Below are positions 47,160-58,325 of a DNA stretch of 64,000 nt, one piece after another (positions within the stretch are counted from its first letter, which is position 1; every line of letters starts with the position of its first letter). Made by a program: the position numbers and the translations under genes. The notes below the pieces were generated by a model. It did not search any database and had not been told where the DNA came from. It saw nothing but the letters and a program-made list of their open reading frames with translations. This DNA comes from Chaetomium olivaceum (Eukaryota > Ascomycota > Sordariomycetes > Sordariales > Chaetomiaceae), in the NCBI GenBank assembly GCA_039881045.1, contig JAYWVB010000095.1, forward strand, positions 1 to 64,000, in the 5' to 3' direction.

Positions 47160-48759
47160 CCCCCGTCGTTATTATTCATGGTTCAGAGGATTGCGTATCG
47201 GTCGAAGAGCGGGAGAACGGAGTGCAGGTAGATCCTTGCATCAGGAACGATAATTAGCGCTGGATTTACTCAACAAGGAGAATCTCGCCCATCCCGCTCC
47301 TAATTTCGAATCTTGCCCACCCCAGCAGCGACCTCAAATTTCGCTCCCTCGACTGCCTTAGGACTCTGCTGAGTTATGTCTGCCAATTTGCTGAAGGAGA
47401 TTGAGCACGACTTGGAGCAGAACACTGGTATATCGATGGCCGCGATGACACTCTCGACAAGATTTTCAAGAACCTCTCGTCACTGAAAGCCCAAGTTGGC
47501 GTCTAGAAATCGTTGTAGAAGCCACCGGTTGACAAGGATCTCCTGTAACGGGCCGAGCCGCGGTATGTGTCCTCGGTAACTCTCGGCAAACTTCGGCCGT
47601 CAAGGACTCCTCTCATCTCGCCACGCACTGGGCCAAGTATATTATTCTCTCTCTGATCGATACACTGTTTCCTTCTATTTTCTCCTTCTTCCCCCTTCTT
47701 TTCCCAAGTTTAGTATACTCGTAGAGTCGTCTATAGTCTGTTGCAAGGTACGCTGTGACCGTTAAATCTCTCTAAGCAATACGAAGCAACGAAGGTAAAG
47801 CACTTGATTCGTTTCGTCTTGAGAAAGGAGAGTCGTGGAGGAGCCAAGTATAAGCGATTGGGGTCCTATAACTGCGACGCCCCAAGGCTCTTGGGCTTGT
47901 CTTATTTGGCGAAAGAATTGTCAAGGTGGATAATGCAGAGTTTGAGGTTCTTCAGAACCGTGGACCGGAACCTGAAGTCTTCCGTCGTCACGAGCTTTCC
48001 CGCGTTCTCTATCGCCCCGAGGTTGATAGAGTCGCCGATGCCATGGTCGAGGATCCCGATGACGATGAATTATACGAGAAATTCATTCAAGATATTCAGC
48101 AAAGTAATTGGAGATTGTCCAGGGCTAACTGGACCAGATTATACTATCATTCGATTACAGATGCGCAAACCGGTGCCGCTGCGGACAACTAGGTTGGAAT
48201 GTGCGATAAGGCGGGCCCAATCAAGGTCAGATTACCTCCTCTTTGCTAGATGGTAGAGAGGTGTTCCTTACGGCTTTCCTACGGCTTGGCTTACGGAGGA
48301 CTTGGGCGAATCGTTGAGCATACGGGGCCAACAGTTGGAGCTATGATTAAATACTGGTCTGGTAAAGACGTCTAAACGGAAACAACAATAACAACAACGC
48401 CACTGCTTACTCTGGTGTGCATTTTGTGACTTATTTGAGTCGGCTTGATGAGGCCGAGATTTATGCAGGCCCTTCCTGTGTAATTCCTTCTCTAAATTAA
48501 GTGGGCGCGTAATCGACCGCCCGCAGCTGGATAGACGCATTTTCATGTCTTATATCCCCCTTGTCGTCCATATCAAGCAGAGGCTCGTCCCATTTGGGTC
48601 TGCTCGGCCTTCTATGACCACCATTCATCACCTTGTGAGTGGCACTTCCTTTCTATCCCCAGGTCCCGACGTAGGAGGGATACGTTCGACGGAAAGATTC
48701 CGTAGACGGGGCATATGACATGCAATGACCCCTAAAAAAGAACCTGTGTTGGAGAACAC
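47160..48759. other. Gene debris and intergenic sequence
   Basis: About 1.6 kb after the STAND pseudogene. Protein-like text appears in shifting frames: MSANLLKEIEHDLEQ near 47376 followed one base off by WYIDGRDDTLDKIFKN (47430-47500), then an 88-codon ORF at 47926-48192 described separately. This looks like one or two decayed genes. No family is recognised. Confidence 0.4.
47926..48192 (+). CDS. Unrecognised 88-codon ORF, likely gene fragment
   Basis: Encodes a hydrophilic acidic peptide (NRGPEPEVFRRHELSRVLY, VEDPDDDELYEKFIQDIQQ) that reads like real protein but lacks a family I know. In-frame text seems to continue upstream without an ATG (FGERIVKV), which suggests a fragment of a longer gene. 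It lies in the decayed zone behind the STAND pseudogene. Confidence 0.3.
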   Translation: MDNAEFEVLQNRGPEPEVFRRHELSRVLYRPEVDRVADAMVEDPDDDELYEKFIQDIQQSNWRLSRANWTRLYYHSITDAQTGAAADN

Positions 48760-49750
48760 TCAAGACAGGTCGAGATACGAAACCTCATTCAAATCTCTCA
48801 CAGGTGAGATGATATCCGCCTCGTCCCTATCCGACTCGACCTCCTCCTTATCCCGCCTCGACACGGGCGGCGGAGAGGGGGTCTGGCCGATGGCCAGGGC
48901 ATGGGGGCAGGGACCCTCACCGACGGTGGCCCGGTGGCTGTGGAAGGTACATTGACGGAAGCCAAACATGCGCTCGCCGCTGCGCAGACCGTTGGCGGGC
49001 AGGCGTAGCTGGGGGTTCTTGATGCGCACGTCGGCGCGGCTCTGGGTCATCTTGTGCAGGTGCATGGTGTAGTCGTTGTTGAGCTCCGGGTAGAGGACGA
49101 ACAGCTTGTCGGCGTCGTGGCGGGCGCCGGGCTTGTCGGCCCCACCGTGCAGGGTCCAGGCGAGCATGGCCACGGCCCACTTGCGCAGGCGCACGGCGTG
49201 CTGGGGATCGCAGTCGCCGAAGAGGAAGGACAGGAAGCGTGGCGACATGTCCCAGTCGAAACGCAGGTACATGTCCTGGAGGGCGTCCATGGCGGCGTCC
49301 TGGAGACTCGGGAGGTCGATGACGGCGGCGAAGAGGTGCAGGCGGACGATGTTGGTGCGGAGGGTGCGGAACTTGTCCGGGCACGCGGTCTGGAGGGCGC
49401 CTTCGATGAAGGTGGGGAATCGGCGTCGTTGGTAGAGCCAGAGAACAAACATTTCGAACATATCGGGGGCCTCGTTTGGGAGCCAGAGAACTGAGTCCTC
49501 CTCGTCGTCCTCGCCATCCTCTCCCGGACTTGACGGGGAGGGGATTGCTTCAATGTGGCCTTGGAAGAAAGCGCAGCTTTCGCTCAGCAAGTTCCTGTGT
49601 ATTGTGAACTCTCGCTGTTCCTCCCCGACCAAGACCTTTACAACATCGCACCCCTCAAAGCTGCGGTATATTAGATTGTCTCTCTAGATGTACTAGGTTA
49701 ACTCGAGATACTCACGAGCCGACCACCGTCTTGCTTGCACTCCACCTCAT
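48760..49750 (-). CDS. BTB/POZ-domain protein
   Basis: Exon 1 49750-49716 and exon 2 49660-48760, split by a 55-nt intron (49661-49715; donor GTGAGT, branch CTAAT, acceptor GCAG), give 311 aa. The joined start reads MRWSASKTVVGSFEGCDVVK, then VLVGEEQREFTIHRNLLSES and CAFF, the fungal BTB pattern (VxVGxxxxxFxVHxxLLxxxSxFF). VLWLPNEAPDMFEMFVLWLY continues the domain, ending near residue 150 with LHLFAAVIDLPSLQDAAMDA. Such BTB-only proteins form a large expanded family in filamentous fungi; function and any Cullin-3 link are unknown. Without the small first exon the frame has no ATG before the domain, supporting the exon. Confidence 0.78.
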
Positions 49751-51297
49751 TGTGTGCTTTTTTGTTGATTACAGACCACCAGGGTACAGTTTTTCTTAGT
49801 GGCCACCCAGTAGCAAAAAAAGTATGTATGTATTTGGTGGCAATGACTCGAGGGTCGTTAAATAAAACTGGAGAAAATGGGTGAAGGGAAGATGTTAAAA
49901 AGAAGGCGAAGGATGTTTTACATGAGACGTCCATCTTCCCCTACCGCATGGCTCCCGCGTGCAGTTAAAGACTATTCCGCCACGACGCGACCGTCCGTCT
50001 CAGTGCTACCGGTCGCGCGACATCTCCGGTAGGCTGGGCCGGAGAGTAGCACCCAAATGCGAAGCGAGTCGCGACTTGTGTCTGTGGTACTCGCCCCTGC
50101 GTTTCGTTTCGACCCCCCCTGTGGCGGAAGTTGGGACAGGGCCAGGATCCCCCACGAACAAGGGGGTGTCCGAGCTTCAGGTCCGTCGAACCCCTCGATC
50201 TTGGCGGGTGAGCATATGGGAGCAACCCTTTTGGCTGTATCCTTTTGGGATTTTTAGGCCTTGGTTGCCGCTTTGAGATAATGGCCGTGGTGGCTGGCCC
50301 CTTGTGTATCCACCTGGCTGTCAGCATTTGTTTCGAGCTGCCCGTGATGGAAATGATGGAAACGAGATGTCATATTGAATTGAGAATATAGGCTGGGGTC
50401 CATGGCGTTTGACATCTCGAGCAAGCCAGGGTGTTGAGGATCGCTCGGCAAGCGGAGTTTCGGAGACTTCCCCCCCGCAAGTGATTCTCGCGAGGTGGAC
50501 CATGAAACGCTATCGAAAGTCAATGGGTCATCCTTTGACGCTTGTCCGATACGAAGTACATATAAAAAAGTGGCAATCCCTCGACTGTAAAGACTTGTCG
50601 GTGTGTTGTCGGGATGAAGGCGATTTGTCGGATTTCGGATTGTTAATCCAACCTTGTATTGCACGAAACAAGCCAATCGGTCACTGCAGATTGTCAGTGA
50701 TGGGCGATTCCCTTAACCAGAGGGTTAGGGCTGCTATTGACCCACCAGCATTACACATTATTCAGCAAGTAATGTGGGTGCCTCGGTTTATCTCTTGAAA
50801 ATTGCGCCATTCATCCGACTCGATTTCCAAACCGCAACAACTGCCAACCCCCGATTAAACCCCGCCGGTCATGGCCCTTCCTATTAGGCTGCGGGATATC
50901 CTTTCCCCTACTGGTTAAAAATGACATTCCCCACCAGCTAGCGCTGTTGATTATTCATCTCATGAAAGATACTCCGAGAACAAGTTTCGATGGTGCTTCG
51001 AGAAGCGTCAAGTATTGCCCCTGATTCAAGATAGGGAATTATATAAACCAAAATAAAGCCCTGGTATTTTTCTTGTTGAAACTGCCATCATCAACCTCAG
51101 ACTTACATCTTGAGTTGTGAGCGTGATAGACACCCCCTCCTCTCCCTTCTTAGCATCTTCAAACACAAGACTCCTACCCTCTTTCGTCTGTTTTGACATT
51201 GTTGACAACCGACCCTTGAGTCGTTTCACTCATTCAGCTGTTACACAACATCCGATCTACTGTTACACAGCGTCTCTCAACACATCAGACAACCAAG
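49751..51297. other. Intergenic between divergent genes
   Basis: About 1.5 kb upstream of both the BTB gene (-) and the oxidoreductase gene (+). A single GGGTTAGGG word lies at 50722-50730. No gene or repeat is recognised. Confidence 0.5.
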
Positions 51298-52673
51298 ATG
51301 ACGATCAAGAAGCTCACCGCAAGCACCCCCGCGGCCGGTGTCCCCTTCTACACTCCCGCCCAGACACCCCCGGCCGGGACGGCCCTCGACACGGGGGCTG
51401 AGGTGCCCACGCTCTTCACACCTCTCACCCTCCGGGGCATGACCCTCCAGAACCGGTTCGCCGTCAGCCCCATGTGCATGTACTCGGCCGACGACGGCCA
51501 CCTGACGGACTGGCACCTGGTGCACCTGGGCGCCTTCGCCCTGCGCGGCGCCGCCCTGACCATCGTCGAGGCCACCGCCGTCACTGCCAACGGCCGCATC
51601 TCGCCCGAGGACAGCGGCCTGTGGCAGGACAGCCAGATCGCCCCGCTTAAGCGCATCGTCGACTTTGTGCACTCGCAGGGCCAGAAAATCGGCATCCAAC
51701 TGGCCCACGCCGGCCGCAAGGCCAGCACCCTCGGCCCCTGGCACGTCACCCCGACGCGCCATGAGGTCGCCACGGCAGAGGTCGGTGGTTGGCCCGACAA
51801 CCTGTGGGCGCCGAGTGCTATCGCCTGGGACGAGGCGTACCCGACCCCCCAGGAGATGACGGTGGCCCAGATCGAGGGGCTCGTGCAGAGCTTTGCCGAT
51901 GCGGCTCGCCGTGCCGTGGAGGCGGGCGTGGACACCATCGAGATCCACGGCGCCCACGGCTACCTCATCTCTGAGTTCCTCCCCCATCACCAACGTAAGC
52001 CCTCCCCTTTTTCCCTCCAAACAAAGCAACCACAGAAACAAGGAAACAAAACACTAACCCCTTTCCCAGCAACGCACCGACGCTTACGGCGGCAGCTTCG
52101 CCAACCGCACGCGCGTGCTCGTCGACACCATCCGCGCCATCCGCGCCGTCATCCCGTCCACCATGCCGCTCCTGCTGCGCATCTCGGCCACCGAATGGAT
52201 GGAGCACGCCAACCAGCCCTCGTGGGACCTCGCCCAGAGCCAGCATGGCCGCCCTCCTGCCCGACCTCGGCGTCGATCTGCTGGATGTCAGCTCCGGCGG
52301 CAACAACCCGAAGCAGAAGATCAATGTGCACCAGTTTTATCAGGCGGATTTGGCCGGGGCGATTCGGGAGGGGTTACGGGCCGCGGGGGAGGAGAGGTTG
52401 GCGATTGGCGCGGTGGGGATGGTGAGTACCGCGGAGATGGCGAGGAGTTTGGTGCAGGCGGATGGGAAGCTTGCTGCGGGAGCGGGTGGGGAGGAGGGGA
52501 CGGTGGAGGTGGATGCTGAGCATGGGACTAAGGCGAGGGCGGACTTGGTGTTGGTGGCGAGGCAGTTCTTGAGGGAGCCCGAGTTTGTGCTCAAGACGGC
52601 CACGTTGTTGGGGGTGAAGGTGCAGCCGCCCGTGCAGTACCACCGGGCGCCTTTTAAGAGGGAGCGGTTGTAG
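51298..52673 (+). CDS. NADH:flavin oxidoreductase, old yellow enzyme type (YqjM-like)
   Basis: FMN-dependent ene-reductase fold: VPTLFTPLTLRGMTLQNRF, VSPMCMYSADDGHLTDWH (the Cys of this motif is typical of YqjM-like enzymes), IQLAHAGRK, IEIHGAHGYLISEF, then after an intron TDAYGGSFANRTR, DLLDVSSGG and the phosphate-binding GAVGM...LVARQFLREP. Intron 51995-52069 (75 nt; branch CTAAC, acceptor CCCAG). Two one-base problems: near 51980-51985 a C seems missing (EFL-PITN context before the donor), and near 52236 (CCAGAGCCAGC) one or more bases are wrong before MAALLPDLGVDLL. The intended protein is about 433 aa. Substrate cannot be inferred. Both shifts lie in conserved blocks, so assembly error is favoured over decay. 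Confidence 0.82.
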
Positions 52674-52948
52674 AGGGTAGGGGGTGACTGCATCGAGGCG
52701 TTAGTGGAATAACTAGACTATTGCTGGCGTTTGGGGTTTGGGGGATTGAGGGAGTAGAGGGTAGAGGGATAGTACTAGAGAAGTGGTTTAGAGTTGATAT
52801 TTCAGACTATAGCTAGCGAGACATGCCGAATTCATTTATTCCTGCCATGATTTACCCAGACCATGAAAGAAAGAGATGCAACGCTGACGACCTAGATCCG
52901 AACCAATCCAACGCCAACCTAGCCAGAGAATGAACGAACCCCCCAACT

Positions 52949-54128
52949 CTAACTCGCCGCATTTACATCCACGCCCGCCTTCTCCTTCTCCTTCTCCTTC
53001 TCCCTCGTCGCCAGCTCGCTCTCCACTACCGACCGCACCAGCTGCAGCAACAGCTCCCGCCCCGTAGCAATGCTGTGCTCCGACGCATCGCTCGGCACAT
53101 GCAGGAACAGGACCCTCCTCCGTTCGCCGGCCTTGTACAGGTGCGCCAGGCTCGAGAAGTAGATGAAGTCGCACAGGTAATGCCCAGCGTCCTCCGAGAT
53201 TCTCAGATCCATGTGTTTCTGGTCGTTGTCAGCGTCATCATACCTCCTCATCCCCAAACCATCAGGGGAACCAAGAAGGACAACATAACATACCGGTGAG
53301 TACGCCCTCCACCTCCGCAACACATCCTCCACATCCACATCCGTCTCCAACTCCGCCGGCAACCCCTCCCAATACCTCCCTTCCTTACCACCCTCACCAC
53401 CACCCTCACCCTCCCCATGCCCATTCCCATCCCCATCCCCACCCTCACCCCCACCCCCTTCCTTACCCCCCTCATCACCAAGCAACTCCCCGTCCACATC
53501 CGGCATGGCATACCCCGCGCGATGGCCCCGCCGCTCGATGCTATAAAACAGCCTGGGCCCGGCCATGCCCACGTGGATCGCCGCGTCGATCCGCTGCGGC
53601 ACGCCCTCGCTGTCCTCGAGGGTCCAGAGCTGGGGCACGAGGGCGCGCACGGTCTGGTAGTTGACGCGGATCGGGGCGGGGTGCACGAGCAGGCGCACGG
53701 GCGGGAGGGGCTTTTCTTGTTCTTGGTTTGGGGGCGGTGATGCTGCTGATGATGATGATGGTGATGGGTAGTGGTGGTGGTGATGGTAGGGGGGTGCTTT
53801 GGCGCGGAGGGGGGTAGGTGGGTGGGGAGCGAGTGGGCGATTTCCCAGGAGGGGTTGACCGGGTAGTCGCGTTTGAAGGGCTGGTGGGTTGTTAGCTGTG
53901 GCTTCTTTTTTGGGGGGATTTTTATTGTTATTTTGGGGAAGGGGAGGTTGAAGGCCGGTGAAGTGAGAGTGGCGATGTTGGTTTTGGTGTTTGCTGTTTG
54001 GGGTGTATAACTCGGTCTAACCGAGGCTTCAACGTAGAAGTGGTGATGACAACAAGACTTACTCCGAAACCAGTGATCAACACTGTAAAGGGTTGCTCTT
54101 CTGGACGGTCTGTGGCGATAGATCCCAT
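52949..54128 (-). CDS. Pyroglutamyl peptidase I-like cysteine peptidase (family C15)
   Basis: Three exons (54128-54063, 53880-53294, 53218-52949); introns 53881-54062 (182 nt, branch GCTAAC) and 53219-53293 (75 nt, in frame, branch GCTGAC). The first splice forms GFGPFKRDYPVNPSWEIA, the family start. The catalytic trio is visible: Glu in FYSIERRGHRAGY, Cys in EDAGHYLCDFIYFSSL, His in VLFLHVPSD. A Gly/Glu/Asp-rich repeat of about 35 residues (53370-53480) is inserted after the Glu block. The family removes N-terminal pyroglutamate from peptides in the cytosol. The frame slips near 53812-53817 in a six-C run (minus strand) that seems to lack one C; with it the product is 307 aa. Confidence 0.83.
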
Positions 54129-55579
54129 GGTGATGGATGCGTACGATTAAAGCCGTGTATCACGCTGCTAAGTAGGTGTTGATGTTGCACCGGGGTTGTT
54201 CAGTTAACTCAGGGTGGAAGGATGGCTGTTTGAAACCCCGCAACGGTCTCTTATAAGAGGAACCCGGAGGCGCTGACCGTGAAAGGAATTGGGGATTTGG
54301 AGTGGATATCAACTGCACCGTTGCTGCGTGTATTTGAGGGGTAACCAGTGCGGAGAACAGAAGCCACTATCACGGCAGCGAATGCCATTGATTGGCGGTC
54401 TTCCCGCTTCCATCTCCTTTGATGGACCGCCTTCAACCGCCCGAGGCCCGACCCTCTCTTCCTGCTCGTCACGCTGCAAACAGCATTATGTGTGTCTTGT
54501 CTATGACTGGCCATCGAAAGCATCCCATGGTAACCCGCAGATGGCACCAGCAATTTTGGTTTGCTCATGTGGTGTACGTTCGACTGTGTAAGCCACCGCC
54601 AACTTGTCAACTTGTCATGAATCACGATATGCCCAACCCGGCGGTGAGCCTGACGCGGGCCGGGCCGGCATGCGCCATCCGCGGCCCCAGATCCGACCTC
54701 GGCCGACCGCAGTTACCCACAATGCCCAGATGGAAGAAATCCTCCAACGGCTTTGCACCTCATTAGTTTCCGCTTACACATCTTCTTGAGTCGTAGTACT
54801 CAAGCCGTCTGTGAGGTCCCCTTCAAAGAAAGGAGCGGGCAGGAGGATTCCGATATATGTCTTAGAGATCCTCGTGAACCATCCGATATCTCGATAAAAA
54901 TGCCCCTCGCAGTCCGAGGTTGTGTGACCTTCCAAATCGATCGCCAAGCAGTGTCACGACACATGCAATATGCAACGATCCAGGGATGCTGTGCGAGCCT
55001 CGGCGAGGCCGGAGGCGGCCAATGGTGGTGCGGTGAATCGCTTATCATAAGCAACGGCCCGGTCTGACCCACGTGAATGCCAACGGTCGAGGCTTGTTTT
55101 CATGTACACCGTCATGGTAATACAGTCTTCCGTGTGAGCAAGCTAGAAATAAAAGGGTGTTGCTAGTCTGCGGTGAAACCGAACTGGGGGTTCGAATCCG
55201 AGGGGCGGTCTTGAAACGCAGGAGCGGGCTCATCTCAGTGTCATTGTCCTTCGTGATAGCCCGAGTCCCCTTTTCTTAATATATGTTGTATTCATAGGAT
55301 AAATATACAGGGGTACCGAACCCATCTACATACCTGCTAAGCGTCAGCACAGCCTCGTGGTGGTGTAACAGCTTCGCGAGGGATAGCCACCAGATACACG
55401 ACCACCAGATACACGACCGTTTGTGTCCGTCCTCTTCCATGTGCGCCTTTGTGTTGCCACGTTCACCCCGTCTTGTAACCACCCTAAACCAACCTCCCTC
55501 ACCACGCCAACCACCCACGGGTATAATTAACACATCATCCAGCCCAACGCCAGCCATCCCCTGCCATCCTACCCCCATC
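54129..55579. other. Intergenic
   Basis: About 1.45 kb between the pyroglutamyl-peptidase start and the stop of the GT17 gene. A GGTTCGAATCC word at 55189-55199 is not part of a tRNA (see rejected list). No gene is recognised. Confidence 0.5.
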
Positions 55580-56659
55580 CTACCCCTCAACGTCCGTAAA
55601 CCCGGCCGTCGGACCGTCCCGATCAAGCATATACCCAAAGCGCTCCTTATTCTCCAGCAAAAAACGCGGCACGTCCTGGTTCCCCTCAACACGATCATAC
55701 ACCTCGCCCTTGCGATCCCACAGATCCTTCCCCCTCCGAATATAATCCACAATCCTGCGCTCGTCCCGGAACTTCTTCGCATTCATGCTCGTATGCGAGA
55801 ACGCGGCCATCTTGCCCAGCAGCTCCGCCACTGTCTCAAAGCACGACGAGCAGTGCCAGCTGGCGTTGGGCAGCACGCCCTTCTCCCACTCGCGGAACGG
55901 CCACATGCCGCCGTCGGCGATGCGCAGGTCGTTGGGCCGCAGGGTCTTGAGCATCCCCTGGTAGAAGGTCGCCTGCGGGTGCGGCCACTCGGGCCCGCGG
56001 TGCAGCCACTGGAAGGAGTAGTAGTAGAAGCGCGACGAGAGGGTGAGCCGCCGCGGGAAGGCGCAGGCTCGTAGGGTTCGGAAGGTTTCGGGCCGTGGGA
56101 CCTCGTCCACGTCCGATACTACCAACACGTCGCCGTGCTGGGGGGCCTGCCGGCCGCTGAGGTGGGGGAAGACCTGGGTGAGCATGCTGTTGCGCTGCAG
56201 ATCTTCCATGTCCCATGTGGTGCGAGGCTTGAAGTTGGGCGGGTATTCGATCTCGTGGTAGATTATCTTGGAGTGATAGGGCTTGAAGTTTTCGAGGTAG
56301 CGCTTCAGCATCAGCGGTTTGGCGTGATTGGTAAAGGTCTTGCTGCCCTCGACGATAACGAAATAATCGACCTCGTCCCAGGTGCTGTTGAGGCGGATCT
56401 CGAGGTGGTCGAGCTCGGTGTTGAACATCATTAGGTCGTACACCTTGCGCGGCTTGCTCGGGTCTTTGGGGCGGAAGGGCTTCCAGCCGTATTGACGGCA
56501 GATGTCGAGAGGGTTGTCATCGGAGGAAGCCCAGGTGTTGGGGGCGAGCGGGTTGTTGTCCTTGCCATTGCCGTGGGCTACGCTGAGCACTAACCAGATG
56601 ATTCCGAGCACGGCGGTTACCCGTATCCAGCGCCATAGCTGCCGCGTCCTGCGCGACAT
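55580..56659 (-). CDS. Glycosyltransferase family 17 (beta-1,4-GlcNAc transferase-like)
   Basis: A 359-aa type II membrane protein with a short basic N-terminus, a signal anchor at about residues 12-28 (VTAVLGIIWLVLSVAHG) and a luminal catalytic domain. Family marks are YDLMMFNTELDHLEIRL, YFVIVEGSKTFTNHAKP, DVLVVSDVDEVPRPE (DxD-type metal site) and PNASWHCSSCFETVAELLGK. Animal GT17 (MGAT3) adds the bisecting GlcNAc to N-glycans. Fungal homologues share the fold, but their acceptor is not established. Single exon with intact frame, start at the only suitable ATG. It is divergent from riboflavin synthase with 725 bp between starts. Confidence 0.9.
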   Translation of the reverse strand: MSRRTRQLWRWIRVTAVLGIIWLVLSVAHGNGKDNNPLAPNTWASSDDNPLDICRQYGWKPFRPKDPSKPRKVYDLMMFNTELDHLEIRLNSTWDEVDYFVIVEGSKTFTNHAKPLMLKRYLENFKPYHSKIIYHEIEYPPNFKPRTTWDMEDLQRNSMLTQVFPHLSGRQAPQHGDVLVVSDVDEVPRPETFRTLRACAFPRRLTLSSRFYYYSFQWLHRGPEWPHPQATFYQGMLKTLRPNDLRIADGGMWPFREWEKGVLPNASWHCSSCFETVAELLGKMAAFSHTSMNAKKFRDERRIVDYIRRGKDLWDRKGEVYDRVEGNQDVPRFLLENKERFGYMLDRDGPTAGFTDVEG

Positions 56660-57384
56660 GGTGAATTAGTGATCATGAGAAGGAGAATGGGGGAATTTGG
56701 GAAGAGAATTGAGGAAACGAATGTATGTGGGATGCGACGAGAAGGCGCAGCGGCTCGAGCGTCATCTTTCGTATTTTCCCCGGGCCCGTCAGCACAGCAC
56801 GGAGGGAGGAGCTCCCCCTTGTCACGAAACAACCTGGAAGTTGGTGCCTGCCGCCCTGCTGTGAAGCTGCACTCATGATTGGCTTGGCAGAAAGACACCG
56901 TGCCACACTGTTGGGTTGTTAGTAAGTTACCTTCCACATCGGGCTCATTGCCGTCAATCTCTGGGTCTGATCGCAAAAGTCTGATGGGAGCCATGTGTCT
57001 CCATAACGATCGTGGAAACCGTGTTTCCGACATGAATCGAGTCAGGGACGATTGTTTGTTAGGGAAAAGGGGAGACAGACTTAACCCTAACCCGTGCTTT
57101 TCCCAAGTTGGTGATACAGGCGATTGGAGTCGCGGGGTAGCTCGGAACCCCACCATGCCCGTCCGATGCCGAGTCCGGTTGCTCAGCAAGATCTAAGAGA
57201 TTGCAAATAACACACTCAGCTTTTTAGAATCAACGAGGACTGATAAACTGAAAATTTTAAGTGAGCGGTTTCCGGGTGTGTAGCCATTTCACACAGCCTT
57301 TTACACCGGCCCAAACATCCAAGACTTAACTGAACTTGCTGGCTCACCTCCTACCCACCTCACTCAACCTTCAACACCATCACA
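56660..57384. promoter_or_regulatory. Bidirectional promoter region of the GT17 and riboflavin synthase genes
   Basis: 725 bp between two divergent starts. It holds a double telobox TAACCCTAACCC at 57082-57093 (TTAGGG on the other strand), about 290 bp from the riboflavin synthase start. Otherwise only short shadow ORFs are seen. Confidence 0.45.
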
Positions 57385-58190
57385 ATGTTTACCGGAATCG
57401 TCGAAGAGATAGGCAGTACGTTCCCCTCCACCACTTCTAACCCCCCCTTCCCCTCCTCCAATCTTTCTCACCCTTCCCCACACAAACACACAACAACTAA
57501 CCACCACCCAGCCGTCACGGAGCTCAACCCCTCCGACGCCACAGGCGGCACCTCGCTGACCATCACCCTCCCGGCCACGTCCACTCTCCTCTCCGACTGC
57601 CACCTCGGCGACTCCATCGCCATCAACGGCGTCTGCCTGACCGTCACCGCCTTCACCCCCGCAGCCCCCACTCCCTCCTTCACAGTCGGCATCGCGCCCG
57701 AGACCCTCCGCCTCACCAACCTCGGCGCGCTGGCCCCGCAGTCGCGCGTCAACCTCGAGCGCGCCGTGCGCGCCGACACCCGCATGGCGGGCACTTTGTG
57801 CAGGGCCACGTGGACTGCACGGCGACGCTGATCTCGCGGGTGCCCGACGGCAATGCAGTGACGCTGCGGCTGGCGCCCGCGCGGCGCGAGGCGCTGCGGT
57901 ACGTGGTGCACAAGGGCTTCGTGGCGGTGGACGGGGCGAGCCTGACGGTGACGCGGGTGGATGACGCGGAAGGGTGGTGGGAGGTCATGCTGATCGCGTA
58001 CACCCAGGAGCGGGTGGTGACGGCGGCGAAGGAGGTCGGCGAGACGGTGAATCTGGAGGTGGATATGACGGCCAAGTATGTGGAGAAGAGTCTGCAGGGG
58101 TATTTGGAAGGGTTGGGGGAGGGGAGTGGTGGGTTGTTGAAGAAGGTTTTGGAGGGGGCTGCGGCTGCGAAGGGGGGCGCTGCTGCTTAA
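57385..58190 (+). CDS. rib5: Riboflavin synthase (alpha chain)
   Basis: Exon 1 57385-57415 (MFTGIVEEIG), intron 57416-57511 (96 nt, GTACGT donor, branch CTAAC, acceptor CCCAG, length a multiple of three without stop), exon 2 57512-58190. Two lumazine-binding repeats: SLTITLPAT, GDSIAINGVCLTVTA, then QGHVDCTATL and DGASLTVTRVDDAEGWWEVM. It makes riboflavin from two 6,7-dimethyl-8-ribityllumazine. The second-domain start should read RMGGHFVQGHVD, but the sequence ATGGCGGGCAC lacks one G (near 57786), which throws the frame. The motif is near-invariant and the enzyme is essential without external riboflavin, so this is most likely an assembly error. Corrected length 236 aa. Confidence 0.92.
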
Positions 58191-58325
58191 GATGGGGTTT
58201 GACCGTGGAGCTGTTCGTTCATCTTTGATGGGGGGGTAGACGGGTAAAACAATAGGATTACAGTTGTTTATCTGGGGTATCTATAAATATTGAAAGTCGG
58301 TTGGGGTCTGCGAGACGCAGATAAA

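Noticed and set aside
55189..55199. GGTTCGAATCC as a tRNA B box
   Set aside because: The flanks cannot form a T stem (GGGGG against CCGAG) and no acceptor or anticodon arm is found.
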